From Cantharellus purpuraceus (Eukaryota; Basidiomycota; Agaricomycetes; Cantharellales; Hydnaceae): a DNA stretch of 64,000 nt. Below the pieces are notes generated by a model, which did no database searches, had not been told where the DNA came from, and saw only the letters and a list, made by a program, of their open reading frames with translations. The stretch is taken from NCBI GenBank assembly GCA_025174535.1, contig JALBUN010000019.1, positions 186,001 to 250,000 of the forward strand, given 5' to 3'. Made by a program: the position numbers and the translations under genes. Below, in pieces: positions 49,586 through 61,270 of the stretch. Position 1 is the first letter of the stretch, and every line of letters begins with the position of its first letter.

Positions 49586-50267
49586 GAAATGTGCATATGG
49601 GACTGCCTTCTGAAGCGGAAAGGGATTACTACTCGTTTCCAGTATAGAACTGAGCTTTCGCTGAGTGCATGTGTATGTATGTATACTTTTGTAAGGACGA
49701 TTGCGACTACGCTTTGAGTTGGTCAATTATTTTTGCAATAAATATCCTGTTTGGAATTAACCTTCAAAATACCTAAGAGAAGGGTCAAATATTTGCCTGC
49801 CAATGTTACTGAATGCCGCCAGTGCTCGGAGTCGAACTGTCTGAGCGACTTCTCGTGAGTTGAAACCGGGCTTATAATGTGTCTCCGCCCTTACACTGCC
49901 CTCCTTGTCTTGAGGACAGCCTGAGAAGCTGGATATCCCTAGGCGAACTCAGTACCGTTGAAAAATCCGACTCGTACGTCCTCTGCCAAATTTCCCGTCC
50001 CATAGACGTCCAGCATGCATCGCTACTATTAGCAGGAGTTTTAACCGCCCAGATAGTTCAATTCATGTTAGGGAAAAATGTAAAAAAAATTCTAGCAAGT
50101 ATTGCATGGCATTGTGAGCTCTGCAACTGTTACAATTGCGAGTTTAAATGCCCAGGATTTCCAAACTCCCATTGCCTGACAGTGTATCTTCCACAAGGTC
50201 TATCATAGTGTTCTCATTGTCATTTCTTGGAAGGTCTGATGAGAAGGAGCTGATCGAGGCATTGGTA
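49586..50267. other. Transition from gene block to retrotransposon debris
   Basis: The first part is still similar to the flank of the other DUF6533 gene. After about 49700 no gene or repeat could be assigned. Confidence 0.45.
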
Positions 50268-50707
50268 TGTGTGTGTATATGGTTCAATGGAATCGTGAAA
50301 GAATATGGGATCGCCAATGGCATAAGAGAGACATGGTGGGGATCTTGGACATTGAAAGAGTTTTGGAAGTATTTTGGCACATGGAGGTGGCTTTACATGC
50401 CCATGGAGCTTGGCGTATTTTTGATAGTCCTCCATGTCCAGAGACCAGTGTGATGTGTTATTAGAAGAGATGTTGGAGAGAGGAATAGAATTGGAAGCCA
50501 TGTGAATGATGATGAAAGGATCAGTGTGAATAGAAGGCTGATAATGATCAATGGTGATGAAACATGAGTGATGATCAATGGCTAGAAATAGAGACTGAGG
50601 TGGAGAGGGAGTTGCAGCGCTATTTAAAAGTTTGATACAAAAGACACTGGTGGAGTTTGACTGTCAAAGTGGTTTGATATATGTCCTCGATGCATCCTGG
50701 CTCGTCA
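50268..50707 (-). repeat. Fragment of LTR family D
   Basis: It matches 60413-60848 at high similarity, including a shared minus-strand reading frame that begins MASNSIPLSNISSNN (here) and MASHSIPLSNITSNN (there), and ends at the same TGACGAGCC terminus (minus strand) at 50707. The left part of the repeat is missing. A TATA-like TTTAAATAGCGC precedes the frame. Confidence 0.75.
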
Positions 50708-51526
50708 CTGCCTCCTCTCTCTTCTTCCTCTTCTGCTCCTCCACTTCTTTCTTCTCCACTGCATCAGCCTCAGCAATTGATTTGTCCAATTTGACACATT
50801 TTTGGTGAAGTTCTTTGGCAGTAGGGATGGCAGATGGTGGGAAGAGGCAAGGAGGGAATGACACATGTTTTAATAATTGGCCCAGCCTCATGCACCAATT
50901 TAAAATGCATATACTGATATTTTCCCACAATGCTGAAAGATCTCATGGGCTCTAGAAGGGAGATACTGTTACATCCTGTAACACCAAGTCCGATCTCCAG
51001 ACTCCGTCTCCATCTCCCATCAACTCCACCTCCATCAACCCTGAACTCTGTTATTGTTCTCCATATAAGTAGTTTTCCTCTTATGGGTTACAACAAACCT
51101 TTATCTTTTATATTGCTTAGTATTGGTTCAGACTTGGTCCAAACTCCAAACTCCTTTCCATGTTGTACTCCATATCAGTCTTATTGTTTTGTTGTTTTTA
51201 GTTTCATCATTCAATTCTCCACATACTTATATGGGCTACTCTCTGTGTGTTACAGTAGTTCATATATTGACTAAGATTTGCCCCATCAACTTCTTGGTTG
51301 CTAGCTTCTTGACAAAGTACCTTCTTGACAAGTCAAACTTTGGATCCCTGATCCAACTCCATACTCTGAACTCTGAAATATTGGACTGACAATCTGAGGG
51401 GGCACAACACACAAGTTGAAGCCAAGTCCACTCAATCTGACTCAATAGTTATTGCCCCCACTCTGTCTCCAGTTGAACTGGAACAGTAAAGTCCCCTCCT
51501 TTTCCTCACTAGCATCCAAACTCTGG

Positions 51527-53362
51527 TTATTCCATTGAACCCCTAGTACCAGCCCTTAACACAGGGGACACATTAGTTGTGCTATCCAGATGTCTCATAC
51601 CATGATAGTATTGCATCACTTCCTCTATCATTTGAGCAGTCTCATATAACTGCTTGATGCTGCTAAATTCAGCATTAAAGCCCTTCTTGAGGACTTCTTG
51701 TCTCAAAGGTTCACATGAACCTCTTCCTGTGTATGCATCTGACAGCATTATCATGCAGCCCATGTACTTTTCTAGATCATTCATTACTTCATGAATGGTT
51801 CTTTGACTCTGCATTACAGAGTCATACTTATTTGACACATGATGATGTGTCAGTGTATGTAGGAATCTATGCTGCAACCCCTGGATTGCAGTTTCCAGGG
51901 TTCAGTCTTGGACTGCCCTGTCGTAGTGTTCTACATCTCTGTAGAACCATTCCTGAGCCTCACCTTTAAGGTGAGTGCCTAAGTATAACAGTTGAAACTT
52001 TGTACTTGATGGCCTGAGAAGATCATTCATCTTCAGCCATCGTAGCATCCCTGCTACAAAAATCTTGAACTCTTCAAGATCTGCACCTCCTGAGTATTGC
52101 TCAGGGGGTGATACTTTTATGCCAGCAAGTACAGACTTCTCTGGATCTGTGTCTTTGTTATTGACTATGGCTACTCATACCATGTGAGTCATGCTGTTGA
52201 TAGGATCAATTGTATCCAATTGATCCGTCATACCTTGGCCTTCTAGGGTCAATGGTGCAGATTGCTCCCTGTGATGGGGAGCATCTGTGAGGGCTATGCT
52301 GAATGACAAGGCCACAACAACAAGATACTCAATAAGTGAGAGCCAATAAGAGATAATGCCAGCTGGTACAGTGGATATCCTCAGTCTATACACTTGTCAC
52401 TGATAAATACATGGGACTCACCTGGTACAGCGGATATCCTCAGAGATCAAGCTGAGGAAACTGTGCTGCACCAAGCAAGGTCTTTATACTAGATGATGCA
52501 AGGAATAGGGGAACCAAGATAGGGGAACAATAGGGGAGAGATAGGAGAGTGCACCCTAACAGGCTGTGCTGATAGGGGCAATAAGAAAGGTACTAAATAG
52601 AAACTGAGTTATATGAACCCTGACAGCATCCTCTTGAGGTACCCATTGGGTATCTCACTGTTCATGGCAGGTGTCTCCTGAGAGGCCTGCTGCTCATACA
52701 TGCTGATAACTGTTCAGTGCATTTTATGACTGTTGGTTTAAATTGACAGCAACATTGAGCTCTTATTGGGGCCATTTCTCTCTAAAGAGCTGACCAAGCT
52801 CTTGTTCTGCATATTTAGCCTTCCATTCAAGGGCTAATCTGTGTTTGTGAGAGGCCACAGCTTCTTGCTGCTTCCATAGCTTGATCTCTTGATTGAGCTC
52901 CTTTGACTTAGATTGGGGAGTTTCCTCCTCAACCTGTATCAGTAATCCTTGCCTTACAGGGATTACTGGATCTCTGATTCCCTCCATTGGGGGAATCTCA
53001 TTTCTTCCATCCAACCTGTCATTCAGTTGGATCCTCTCATCCCAGGGAAATCTCAACTCTCCAGATTCAGATTCTCATCAAGAATCTGATCTTCAGCAAT
53101 GTGACTTGCATCCCTCAGAGCTCTCTTGGAGCAATTTTAACATTGTTCCCAGCTCTGTAATTTGCTGCCCTATTTTGGTGGCAGCATTTTCTGCTGCAGC
53201 AGCCATCTTGGCTGCCTGAGCACTAGCTTTGCTAATGCTCTTTATCTCATGCTGATTGCACATGAGCTGCTCAGTCAATCTTGCAATTGACTGGTGGGTT
53301 TCATGCCACTCTGTGCTGTGTGATGCCCTAGTAGAAGTATTGCTACTTCTACTTGTGCTCAT
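51527..53362 (-). pseudogene. Ty3/Gypsy-type gag gene, decayed, split by a solo LTR
   Basis: Minus strand. The start MSTSRSSNTSTRASH is followed by an Ala/Glu-rich helical part. The retrotransposon gag domain is at about 52150-51600: KVSPPEQYSGGADLEEFKIF, then LYLGTHLKGEAQEWFY, then RFLHTLTHHHVSNKYDSVMQ. Breaks are stops near 53095 and 53060, a TGA at 51902-51904 where this gag family normally has Trp, and the solo LTR at 52286-52625. It would have packaged element RNA. The matching pol was not found next to it, so the element is a fragment. Confidence 0.8.
52286..52625 (-). repeat. Solo LTR, family B (340 bp), target-site duplication GCATC
   Basis: It starts TGTGAGGGC and ends GAACCCTGACA (TG...CA). 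Exact 5-bp duplication GCATC at 52281-52285 and 52626-52630. A second copy at 61271-61632 has a different duplication, so both ends are certain. It is inserted in the dead gag gene; removing it with one target copy rejoins the flanking reading frame. Strand is nominal. Confidence 0.93.
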
Positions 53363-53511
53363 CTCATGATCACATTCCTTTAGGAATGTTGGAGGCAGTT
53401 AATGACTGTCTCCTCTTTTCTTTTCTTATCAAAGAACCACTTGATAAGGGGTTCTTATTTGACAGGTGATCTATTGTATGATCATCTGTGTGGTCTTGTG
53501 ATCACAATGAC

Positions 53512-55484
53512 TGTTTTGGAACCCGCAAAATTATGGTGTTAGGGAAAACTCTAAATCACCACAATTCCATGAATGAACAGCTGAGAAGAATATCAAATCC
53601 TACTGCAGCACAACTCCAGAAACGATTTAACATTTGTACTTTGGTTACAATCCGTTGTAATGGTCAATGCAGACGATACGCAGGAAGGTAGTATGTTTCT
53701 TAGCAGTAGGGAATGAATAAGACTTCCAGAGTCTAGAGTTCACGGACACTTAGGGGTCCAGATATTCCAAAAAGAGGGGAATGCACTTAGAGGCTAGAGG
53801 AAGTAGGACGCTTATTCAGAAATACAACAAATACGTATGTACAACCTATTTTCCTCAAATTTTATACAATACACTTCAATTCAAACTTATTTTCATATTT
53901 CAACATGATTCTCAAATTTTACACAATATACTAGATTAAAACATATTGTGATATTTTGGCATAATTCTCAAAAATAATTGTTTTTTCCCCATTTAGTGGT
54001 GGCAACTCTCTTGAAGGAACATCCAAATATCATTGATTCTTTCTTATACAATACTTGTAACATAATTTGAACTATCTTTAATCCCCACCTGGTATTTGTA
54101 TATCTAAATACCCTATATAATACCAATTATATTAATACAGACATTCCTATTATATCCATGTAAATGATTATGTTCATCTCAACCAAATATCTCATCTTTT
54201 AAAGTTTATTAAAATATAGAATATATGTTTATATTTATTCAATTTCACACATCCGAAATCTTTTAAGATATTCAAATTGTAACTCCCTGGCTTTATGTAT
54301 CATTGAAATCCTGATGTATATCTCCTATACATCAGAATATTGTATACTGACATGATTCCGAACAAGCGTCTAGGTGGATGAATCCAACTGTCCAACCAGT
54401 GACACTCTGAAGCAGGTAACAGCAATGTGTGAAGTAGTCTAGCAACTGCTTCACATGAGTTCAAGCTTCTAATGCTCTGCAAAGGCAGTACACACTAGTA
54501 ACTTAAACAAGAGCACTAATGGCAGGACTATTGATAGACAATCTCACCCTGTAGATTCGTAGTCACGTGAGGTAGATACTACACTCATGCCCAAAGCAGG
54601 AATATCACTACTTCGAGTGCAATCAAATACAGTTACACAACTGTAAGTGACCCTTGAACTGGACAATCAACAGTTACTAAGATATAGAGGGTGACACTGT
54701 ATGTCACTCTAGTCACACTGATGTGCAAATGATGGGGTAGAAATGGTTATTTATTTCAGAGGCAGAATGGCCTCCTTTTATATTGTATTTACAGGAGCTG
54801 ACTAATACTACTGGAAACTTCTACCTATTAATAGATGGAAACTACTGGAAGCTAGTGGAATATGTGAGAAGGGGGTGGAAGTTTCCTAGCCAATGAGCTG
54901 CTTGGATTTGCTCTGACTCATGGCATGAGTCATGGATGGAGTCATATTGTGACTCAGAGCAGGAGTCATAGCATGAGTCATGGCAGGAGTCATTGCATGA
55001 GTCACCATTACCCAAATAACTCGGTCAATACTTCGTTTCCTGGGCTGATCAGCACAGCTATGGGTAGGCACAGTTTCTATTGAACTCTCCACTGAAAATG
55101 GAGTCAGGAGGTGCAGTGGTTGTGAAGATATTGAGCATTTACTGGCAGTGGTGACTAGATTGAGTCGGAGATTGAAATGAGTCATGTGATTGAAAATGAG
55201 TCAGTTGTCCAGGTGACTCCGGCTGGCTTTGAAGCTGCTGACATCTGCGAAGGTTTGTGGGTCCATGCAGGTCCCAAAACTTTGCCTAGCAGAACAACAA
55301 GGTTGTGGACTCATTTCTGCATGGAAATTTCCCAAAAAAAATATGAAAAAATAGAGAATATTTGAATGGCCCTGAATCAAGAGAAAGCAGCACATATATG
55401 CTGATATTTTGAGGCCATGAAGTGAAATTGTACAGTTTTGGGACTTTAAACAAGATCTTTTAAGGGAAAACCAGTTCCCATACA
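53512..55484 (+). repeat. Solo LTR, family A, target-site duplication ATGAC, carrying a nested MITE
   Basis: Same ends as the LTR at 1403-2857 (TGTTTTGG...CCCATACA). Exact 5-bp duplication ATGAC at 53507-53511 and 55485-55489. Without the 564-bp MITE at 53807-54370 and its 3-bp duplication, the LTR is 1,406 bp. Similarity to the first copy is high throughout, with a few transitions and the loss of two 24-bp units. Confidence 0.93.
53807..54370. mobile_element. MITE copy 1 (564 bp), 3-bp target duplication TAG
   Basis: Terminal inverted repeats GACGCTTATTC at the left and GAACAAGCGTC at the right. The empty site is preserved in the other LTR copy (GAAGTAGGTGG at about 1700), which shows that TAG was duplicated (53804-53806 and 54371-54373). 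It is very AT-rich with no transposase, so it is non-autonomous. A TIR start of this type with a TAR duplication resembles PIF/Harbinger-style (TWA) targeting, but the superfamily is not settled. Confidence 0.92.
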
Positions 55485-55489
55485 ATGAC

Positions 55490-55928
55490 TCTCTCCTAGA
55501 GTCCTCCTTACAAGAAGTCCCTATGACTTCTCTAGGGTCTAGCTCCCCTTCATGGGAGCTTCTGCTGCTGGTTATGCACCATCATTCATCATTTATGATG
55601 TCCTGGGCACTGCCAGCATGACTCATTCTGCTTCAAGTCATCATTATAATGTCTCCTTTTCTTCTGCTTCTGTAGACTAACCAAGTTAGTCTATTATTTG
55701 CTCACTTGTATGAGTGACTGGAGGGGTTAGTATACATCTGTACACCAGCAACAGCTGGCTTTCTAGTACTGGCTAGAAAACTTCAATAAAGAGGAAGAAT
55801 CAGTTGATTCTTCCTATGGAGGCTCAAAAATGTATAAGGTTAGACTTAGTTCACACTGACACAGAACTCAACCAAGTTATATTGGTTGTGCTATGTGCAA
55901 CAGTGGTATGGTAAAATCTAAGTTACTC
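55490..55928. other. Unassigned spacer between solo LTR and second MITE
   Basis: No gene or repeat recognised. It contains several short direct and inverted words (CTTCTCTAGGGTCT..., TAGTACTGGCTAG) and reads like old retroelement interior. Confidence 0.4.
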
Positions 55929-55931
55929 TAA

Positions 55932-56489
55932 GACACTTGTTCAGAAATACAACAAATACATATATACAACCTATTTTCCTCAAATTTTACACAATACACT
56001 TAGATTAAAACTTATTTTCATATTTCAACATGATTCTCAAATTTTACACAATATACTAGATTAAAACATATTGTGATATTTTGGCATAATTCTCAAAAAT
56101 AACTGTTTTTTCCCCATTTAGTGGTGGCAACTCTCTTGAGGGAACATCCATTGATTCTTTCTTATACAATACTTGTAACATAATTTGAACTATCTTTAAT
56201 CCCCACCTGGTATTTGTATATCTAAATACCCTATATAATACCAATTATATTAATACATACATTACTGTTATATTCATATAAACAGTTATGTTCATCTCAA
56301 CCAAATGTCTTATCTTTTAAAGTTTATTAAAATATAGAATATATGTTTATATTTATAAAAATTTCACACATCCAAAATCTTTTAAGATATCCAAATTGTA
56401 ACTCCCTGGCTTTATGTATCATTGAAATTCTGATGTATATCTCATATACATCAGAATATTGTATACTGACATGATTCCGAACAAGCGTC
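55932..56489. mobile_element. MITE copy 2 (558 bp), 3-bp target duplication TAA
   Basis: The same element as 53807-54370 at high similarity: left end GACACTTGTTC (one transition from GACGCTTGTTC), right end GAACAAGCGTC. It is flanked by TAA at 55929-55931 and 56490-56492. The two copies are in the same orientation and about 1.56 kb apart. Confidence 0.9.
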
Positions 56490-56572
56490 TAACTACACAC
56501 AGATCCACACATATACTTGGGCCCACTTGATTATATAATAACTATGCATATGCACCCTATGGGCACATATAT

Positions 56573-57087
56573 TGTTATGCACTAGGTCCAATTGGTTGGA
56601 GGTTGGTTGGAGTTGGAGAGGGAGTTGGGGTATGTTGTGGGGGTCAGAACAGACTTGGCTTCAGCTTATGTGCTGTGCCCTCACTAATACTGGTGTCTGA
56701 GATTTTGGAGACGGAGTATGACTTTAGATACTTAGGATCGGACTTAGGAACTAGGTGTGATTTGATATTTGAACTGAGGAATGAAGTCCCCAATCAGGCA
56801 GCTTAAATACATATTTGAAATCTAATAATAATTACTCCGGTGATGGGTCTCCGAGGCCAACAGCCTTACATGAGTATGTCCGAGTCCGATGGGGATGGAC
56901 ATCTGGGTTCCTATGGTGATGCTGATGCATCAATTGGAACCGGAGATGGATGGGTGAGATTTGGCGGTGACAATTGGACAGATAAAATGGAGACATGATG
57001 GTTTCCAAATGGAGTATAGATTTCATATGCATGGGGATCTGAGTGGATTGGACAGGGATCTGGGCATTAATGAATATAGTCATAACA
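56573..57087 (+). repeat. LTR family C, most complete copy (515 bp)
   Basis: It starts TGTTATG and ends CATAACA. It matches 3014-3438 directly and the split copy at 1341-3601 in reverse. The flanks (TATAT left, GTATC right) are not an exact duplication, and a gag-like reading frame follows 135 bp downstream, so this is more likely the 5' LTR of a truncated element than a solo LTR. A recognisable tRNA primer-binding site is not seen after CATAACA. Confidence 0.78.
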
Positions 57088-57222
57088 GTATCTCTCCATT
57101 TAAGCCCCTGAGGCCTCATGTCTGTGGATTGAATAGGTGAGATGGTTGGGCGCAGTTGGAGTTATACTGGGGGTCTGGATACATATAAAAGGAGGGGTAT
57201 GATTGAGATCTTATCCTCAACG

Positions 57223-58549
57223 ATGTCAAACCCTTTGGCAAACATGAGCGTGGCTGAGCTTGAGCAATTGCTCCTGGCTTGACAGAAGGAAGAGGAAGAG
57301 GAGTGGGGATGGAAAGAGGAGGAGGCAGAATGGAGATGGAAGGAGGAGGAGGAGGCGGAATGGAGATGGAAGGAGGAGGAGGAGGCGGAATGGAGGTGGA
57401 AGGAGGAGGAGGAGGTGGAATGGAGATGGAAGGAGGAGGAGGAGTGGAGATGGAAGGAGGAGGAGGAGGAGTGGAGATGGAAGGAGGAGGAGGAGGAGTG
57501 GAGATGGAAGGAGGAGGAGGAGGAGTGGAGATGGAAGGAGGAGGAGGAGGAGTGGAGATGGAAGGAGGAGGAGGAGGAGTGGAGATGGAAGGAGGAGGAG
57601 GAGGAGTGGAGATGGAAGGAGGAGGAGGAGGAGTGGAGATGGAAGGAGGAGGAGGAGGAGTGGAGATGGAGATGGAAGGAGGAGGAGGAGGAGTGGAGAT
57701 GGAAGGAGGAGGAGGAGGAGGTGGAGTGGAGATGGAAGGAGGAGGAGGAGGAGGAGTGGAGAGGAGGAGGAGGAGGAGGAGGAGTGGAGATGGAAGGAGG
57801 AGGAGGAGGAGATGGAATGGAGATGGAAGGAGGAGGAGGAGTGGAGATGGAAGGAGGAGGAGGAGGAGTGGAGATGGATGGAGGAGGAGGAGGAGGAGTG
57901 GAGATGGAAGGAGGAGGAGGAGTGGAGATGGAAGGAGGAGGAGGAGGAGTGGAGATGGAAGGAGGAGGAGGAGGAGTGGAGATGGAAGGAGGAGGAGGAG
58001 GAGTGGAGATGGAAGGAGGAGGAGGAGGAGTGGAGATGGAAGGAGGAGGAGGAGTGGAGATGGAAGGAGGAGGAGGAGTGGAGATGGAAGGAGGAGGAGG
58101 AGGAGTGGAGATGGAAGGAGGAGGAGGAGGAGCAGAGATGGAAGGAGGAGGAGGAGGAGCAGAGATGGAAGGAGGAGGAGGAGTGGAGATGGAAGGAGGA
58201 GGAGGAGGAGCGGAGATGGAATGAAGGAAGGAGGAGGAGGAGCGGAGATGGAACGGAGAAGGAAGGAGGAGGAGGAGCGGAGATGGAACGGAGAAGGAAG
58301 GAGGAGGAAGCGAAAGCCGAGAGAGCCTGCAGGGTCAAGGAACTTGTGGCCACGATGGAGGCCGTGAGACTGAAGGAAGTGGAAGAGCAGGTGCACGAGC
58401 TAGAAGCCGCCATGGAGGTAGAGGAGGAGGTGACTGGGGCAGGGGCGACCAGTCACCCGGGGAGTCTGAGTGTGCCAATACAGGCAGGGACCCCTGAGGT
58501 TGCCATCATCTCAATTACGCGGATGGAGACAACTTGTCCGACAACTGTC
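57223..58549 (+). pseudogene. Gag-like gene dominated by an EWRWKEEEE minisatellite
   Basis: It starts MSNPLANMSVAELEQLLLA, then an in-frame TGA (57280-57282), then QKEEEEEWGWKEEE and about 35 repeats of the type EWRWKEEEE (57291-58230), and a helical tail (RACRVKELVATMEAVRLKEVEE, VHELEAAMEVEEE) and a short Pro/Ser-rich end. It is cut at 58549 by a family A LTR fragment. Position directly after a family C LTR and the helical, charged composition suggest a gag-type protein of that element. The repeat shifts frame in the middle, so no single frame covers it all. The stop, the shift and the truncation make it non-functional. Confidence 0.6.
57291..58230 (+). repeat. 24/27-bp purine-only minisatellite
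   Basis: About 35 units of GTGGAGATGGAAGGAGGAGG plus one or two extra GGA, so unit length is 24 or 27 bp. The sequence is almost pure purine with occasional T. All forward frames stay open for long stretches (EWRWKEEEE, GVEMEGGGG, RSGDGRRRR), as do two reverse frames (Pro/Ser/Leu). Confidence 0.95.
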
Positions 58550-58705
58550 TGTTTTGGAACCCACAAAATTATGGTGTTAGGGCAAACTCTAAATCACCAC
58601 AATTCCGTGAATGAACAGCTGAGAAGAATATCAAATCCTACTGCAGCACACCTCCAGAAACGATTTAACATTTGTACTTTGGTTACAATCCGTTGTAATG
58701 GTCAA
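58550..58705 (+). repeat. 5' fragment of LTR family A (156 bp)
   Basis: It begins at the same TGTTTTGGAACCC terminus as the two full copies and stops abruptly after GGTCAA at 58705, where sequence of another element begins. This is a truncation or recombination junction. Confidence 0.88.
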
Positions 58706-59101
58706 GTGATTCCCAGAAACAACTGGCTAGCTCACTGCGTAGAATGCCATAATCGTCAGCAGGGTCATTGAGATAGACAAAGTCGAACCGGTTTGGTTTA
58801 TAATAGTCAAAATCGGACGTGTATTGATACCCGTAGTTGGGGATGGAGACCGGCTCCTGAACGAAAGAATCTCCTTCCTTACGCAAGGAAAACTGGAGGG
58901 AGGAGATTTGTGGATAGACGGCCATAGCGAAATGATATATAGAACGATCAATAGTTTTCTAAGAGCTCTTTCAAGGTGGGAGTGAGATGTCAAGATAGAG
59001 AGTCACATTGGTTTTTAAAATAAGGGGGCATACATGCATAGAACAAGCTGGAAAGTGGTGGAAGAATGAGCCGATAGAGTAGAGTGAGAGGGGAAGACTT
59101 C
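58706..59101. other. 3' flank of the Gypsy pol remnant
   Basis: It lies downstream (minus strand) of the chromodomain end of pol. One 80-codon minus-strand frame (58683-58925, MAVYPQISSLQFSLRKEG) is unrecognised. It may be the element's 3' untranslated region or LTR. Confidence 0.4.
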
Positions 59102-59432
59102 TTAGTGAGACTTGCTTCGGTCACGCCGGTCCCAAGTATGCAACAGATTGGGGGCATTGCGAAGGTAGCGACGAGGGAGCCATTCATCGTAGCTCACGTC
59201 GTAGCCAAGGAAACGCGTGAGTAGCTCTTGAACTCGACGTCCATTCCGGGCCTTGCGCCAGTGCTCACCGATGATAGATTCGACCTCAAATTCCAGCAAT
59301 TCGCTGAAGCTAGCGCGATCGAGGGACCTAGTGGGCCGCTTTCCGAAACGAGGGTGGGAGGAGGAATAGGGCTTGAGATGGGCAATATTGAGGACCAGGT
59401 GGATGCCATAGGATGCGGGCAGACGCAGCCGG

Positions 59433-60848
59433 TGTCGGTTTGCTTAAGGAATAGATCCTATAAGCCTGCGCGCAACGGTCCTAGCAAGCAGACGGTGTGT
59501 AACGCAGTTGTTCAGCACTCCAAAGATCAATCAGGGCGAGGGGTACGTAACAGGGAAGTGGGATAGTGCTCTGTGGTTGGATGAGGATGGGAGCAAAAGG
59601 TCGGTCCCGATGGCTGATCGTGCTCTGTGACTGGATGACAATGCGGAGCCCGGTTGGGAGGTACGCGAAAGCTGGTTTCAGGAGAATCAACCTCTCGGTG
59701 GCAGAGGGAAATCTGATCGTTGAACCAAGGTGTTTTACCTCAGTGTAGAGATGATGGATTGTGATGTAGAGCGTAGAGCGTAGACTTAGAGCGTGGACTT
59801 TGACTTTAGAGCGTTGGCTGAAAACTTGTTGATTTATTCCAAAGGCAAAAACTAGCGCCCTTTTATATACAAATCCCCAGGGCACAACGACACAATATGA
59901 GGAGCAAATGATGCGATATGATGCAAGAAATGCTGATCAAGCCAGCTGACGAAGCGTGTGAAGTTGAACTACTAAAGGGGGAAATCATGGAGAAATGAAA
60001 CGACAGATAGGGGCAATCTTTGTAAGAATAGGGGGTGATGAGTAATAAAAGAACCAAAAATAGAACAAGGATGAGTAAGTCGTGTATGAATGAATTAAAA
60101 GATGAAACAGGGGTGAGTCATATAAAAGAACAATAGAAACGTCCACCAATACCATCTTCCCTACGGCTCCGAAGGTTAATTGACCCTGAGTCACATGAGG
60201 ACTTCAGTCAGCATCCACAACAAATACTCCTTATTGTCTTAGTGATCCGTCTCCATATGGTATCCCGTTCCAAGAGTATTCGGTCCCTTTGCCTGACATG
60301 ATGTAACCTGAGTCGGATTGAAGTGGGAGGATAGGTCAGCGATGGCGACTGAAATTCTACCTCACGTTCGACTCTTCTATCCGTGTTACGATATAGAGGT
60401 GAAATGTCGAGGAATGTATATGGTTCAATGGAATTGTGAAAGAATATGGGATCGCCAATGGCATAAGAGAGACATGGTGTGGATCTTGGACGTTGAAAGA
60501 GTTTTGGAAGTATTTTGACATGTGGAGGTGGCTTAACATGCCCGTGGAGCTCGGCGTATTTTTGATAGTCCTCTGTGTCCAGAGACCAGTGTGACGTATT
60601 ATTAGAAGTGATGTTGGAGAGGGGAATAGAATGGGAAGCCATGTGAATGATGATGAAAGGATCGGTGTGAATAGAAGGCTGATAATGATCGATGGCAATG
60701 AAACACGAGTGACGATCGATGGCTCGAATTAGAGACTGAGGTGGATAGGGAGTTGTGGCGCTATTTAAAAGTTGATACGAAAAGACGCTGGCGGAGTTGG
60801 ACTGTCAGAGTGGTTCGATATGCGTCCTCGATGCGTCCTGGCTCGTCA
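59433..60848 (-). repeat. Probable solo LTR, family D (1,416 bp), inserted in pol
   Basis: On the minus strand it starts TGACGAGCC and ends CCGACA (TG...CA). The flanks are CCGG (59429-59432) and CTGG (60849-60852) on the plus strand, a 4-bp duplication with one transition. Removing the element and one target copy gives an unbroken pol frame (PATY then RLRLPASYG), which supports these ends. The part 60413-60848 recurs at 50268-50707. It carries a minus-strand reading frame (60208-60642) and a TATA-like box. A longer-than-usual LTR or a non-autonomous element would both fit. Confidence 0.72.
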
Positions 60849-61270
60849 CTGGTACGTAGCTGGTCCTAGTTTCTGCAGAATTTCAAAGGGTCCGTCATAC
60901 TTCATGTTTAGTTTCTTACCTCGGCCCGGTTCAGAGCGTAGAAGGTCAAGAGAGTGGGGGTTAAGGAGGACGAGGTCACCAGCTTTGAACTCCGTGGCCA
61001 GGCATCCGGCATTGTAGCTACGTTGCTGGGCAACCTGCACAAACTGCAGGGATTGCCTGGCTCGCAATCGGTAAGCCTTAAACTCCTCTAGAAAATCAGC
61101 GGCTTTCATGCTTTCGACCTCAGGAGCAAGTGGGGCCGTTCTAGCGCGATCGGGAAGTTTGGCGGCAAACTCGGCTGGATTTGTTGATCGCGGTCACACT
61201 ACACTGTCAGGGGCAGGGTGTAGGTAAGAAGATGATGTGCGCGGATGATAACTGTAGAGTAGAAGTGTGG

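Noticed and set aside
53804..54373. Tc1/mariner-type MITE with a TA duplication
   Set aside because: With TA as target the left ends of the two copies would differ (GGACGC and AGACAC) and the inverted repeats would be unequal. The 3-bp TAG/TAA reading makes both copies symmetrical.
57116..58413. Two long minus-strand reading frames (about 400 codons, Pro/Ser/Leu-rich) opposite the minisatellite
   Set aside because: They are the complement of a purine-only repeat with no T-rich stops; composition alone keeps them open. No start context or homology.
58683..58925. A gene for the 80-codon minus-strand frame MAVYPQISS...
   Set aside because: It straddles the junction between an LTR fragment and the flank of a dead pol gene; no homology recognised.
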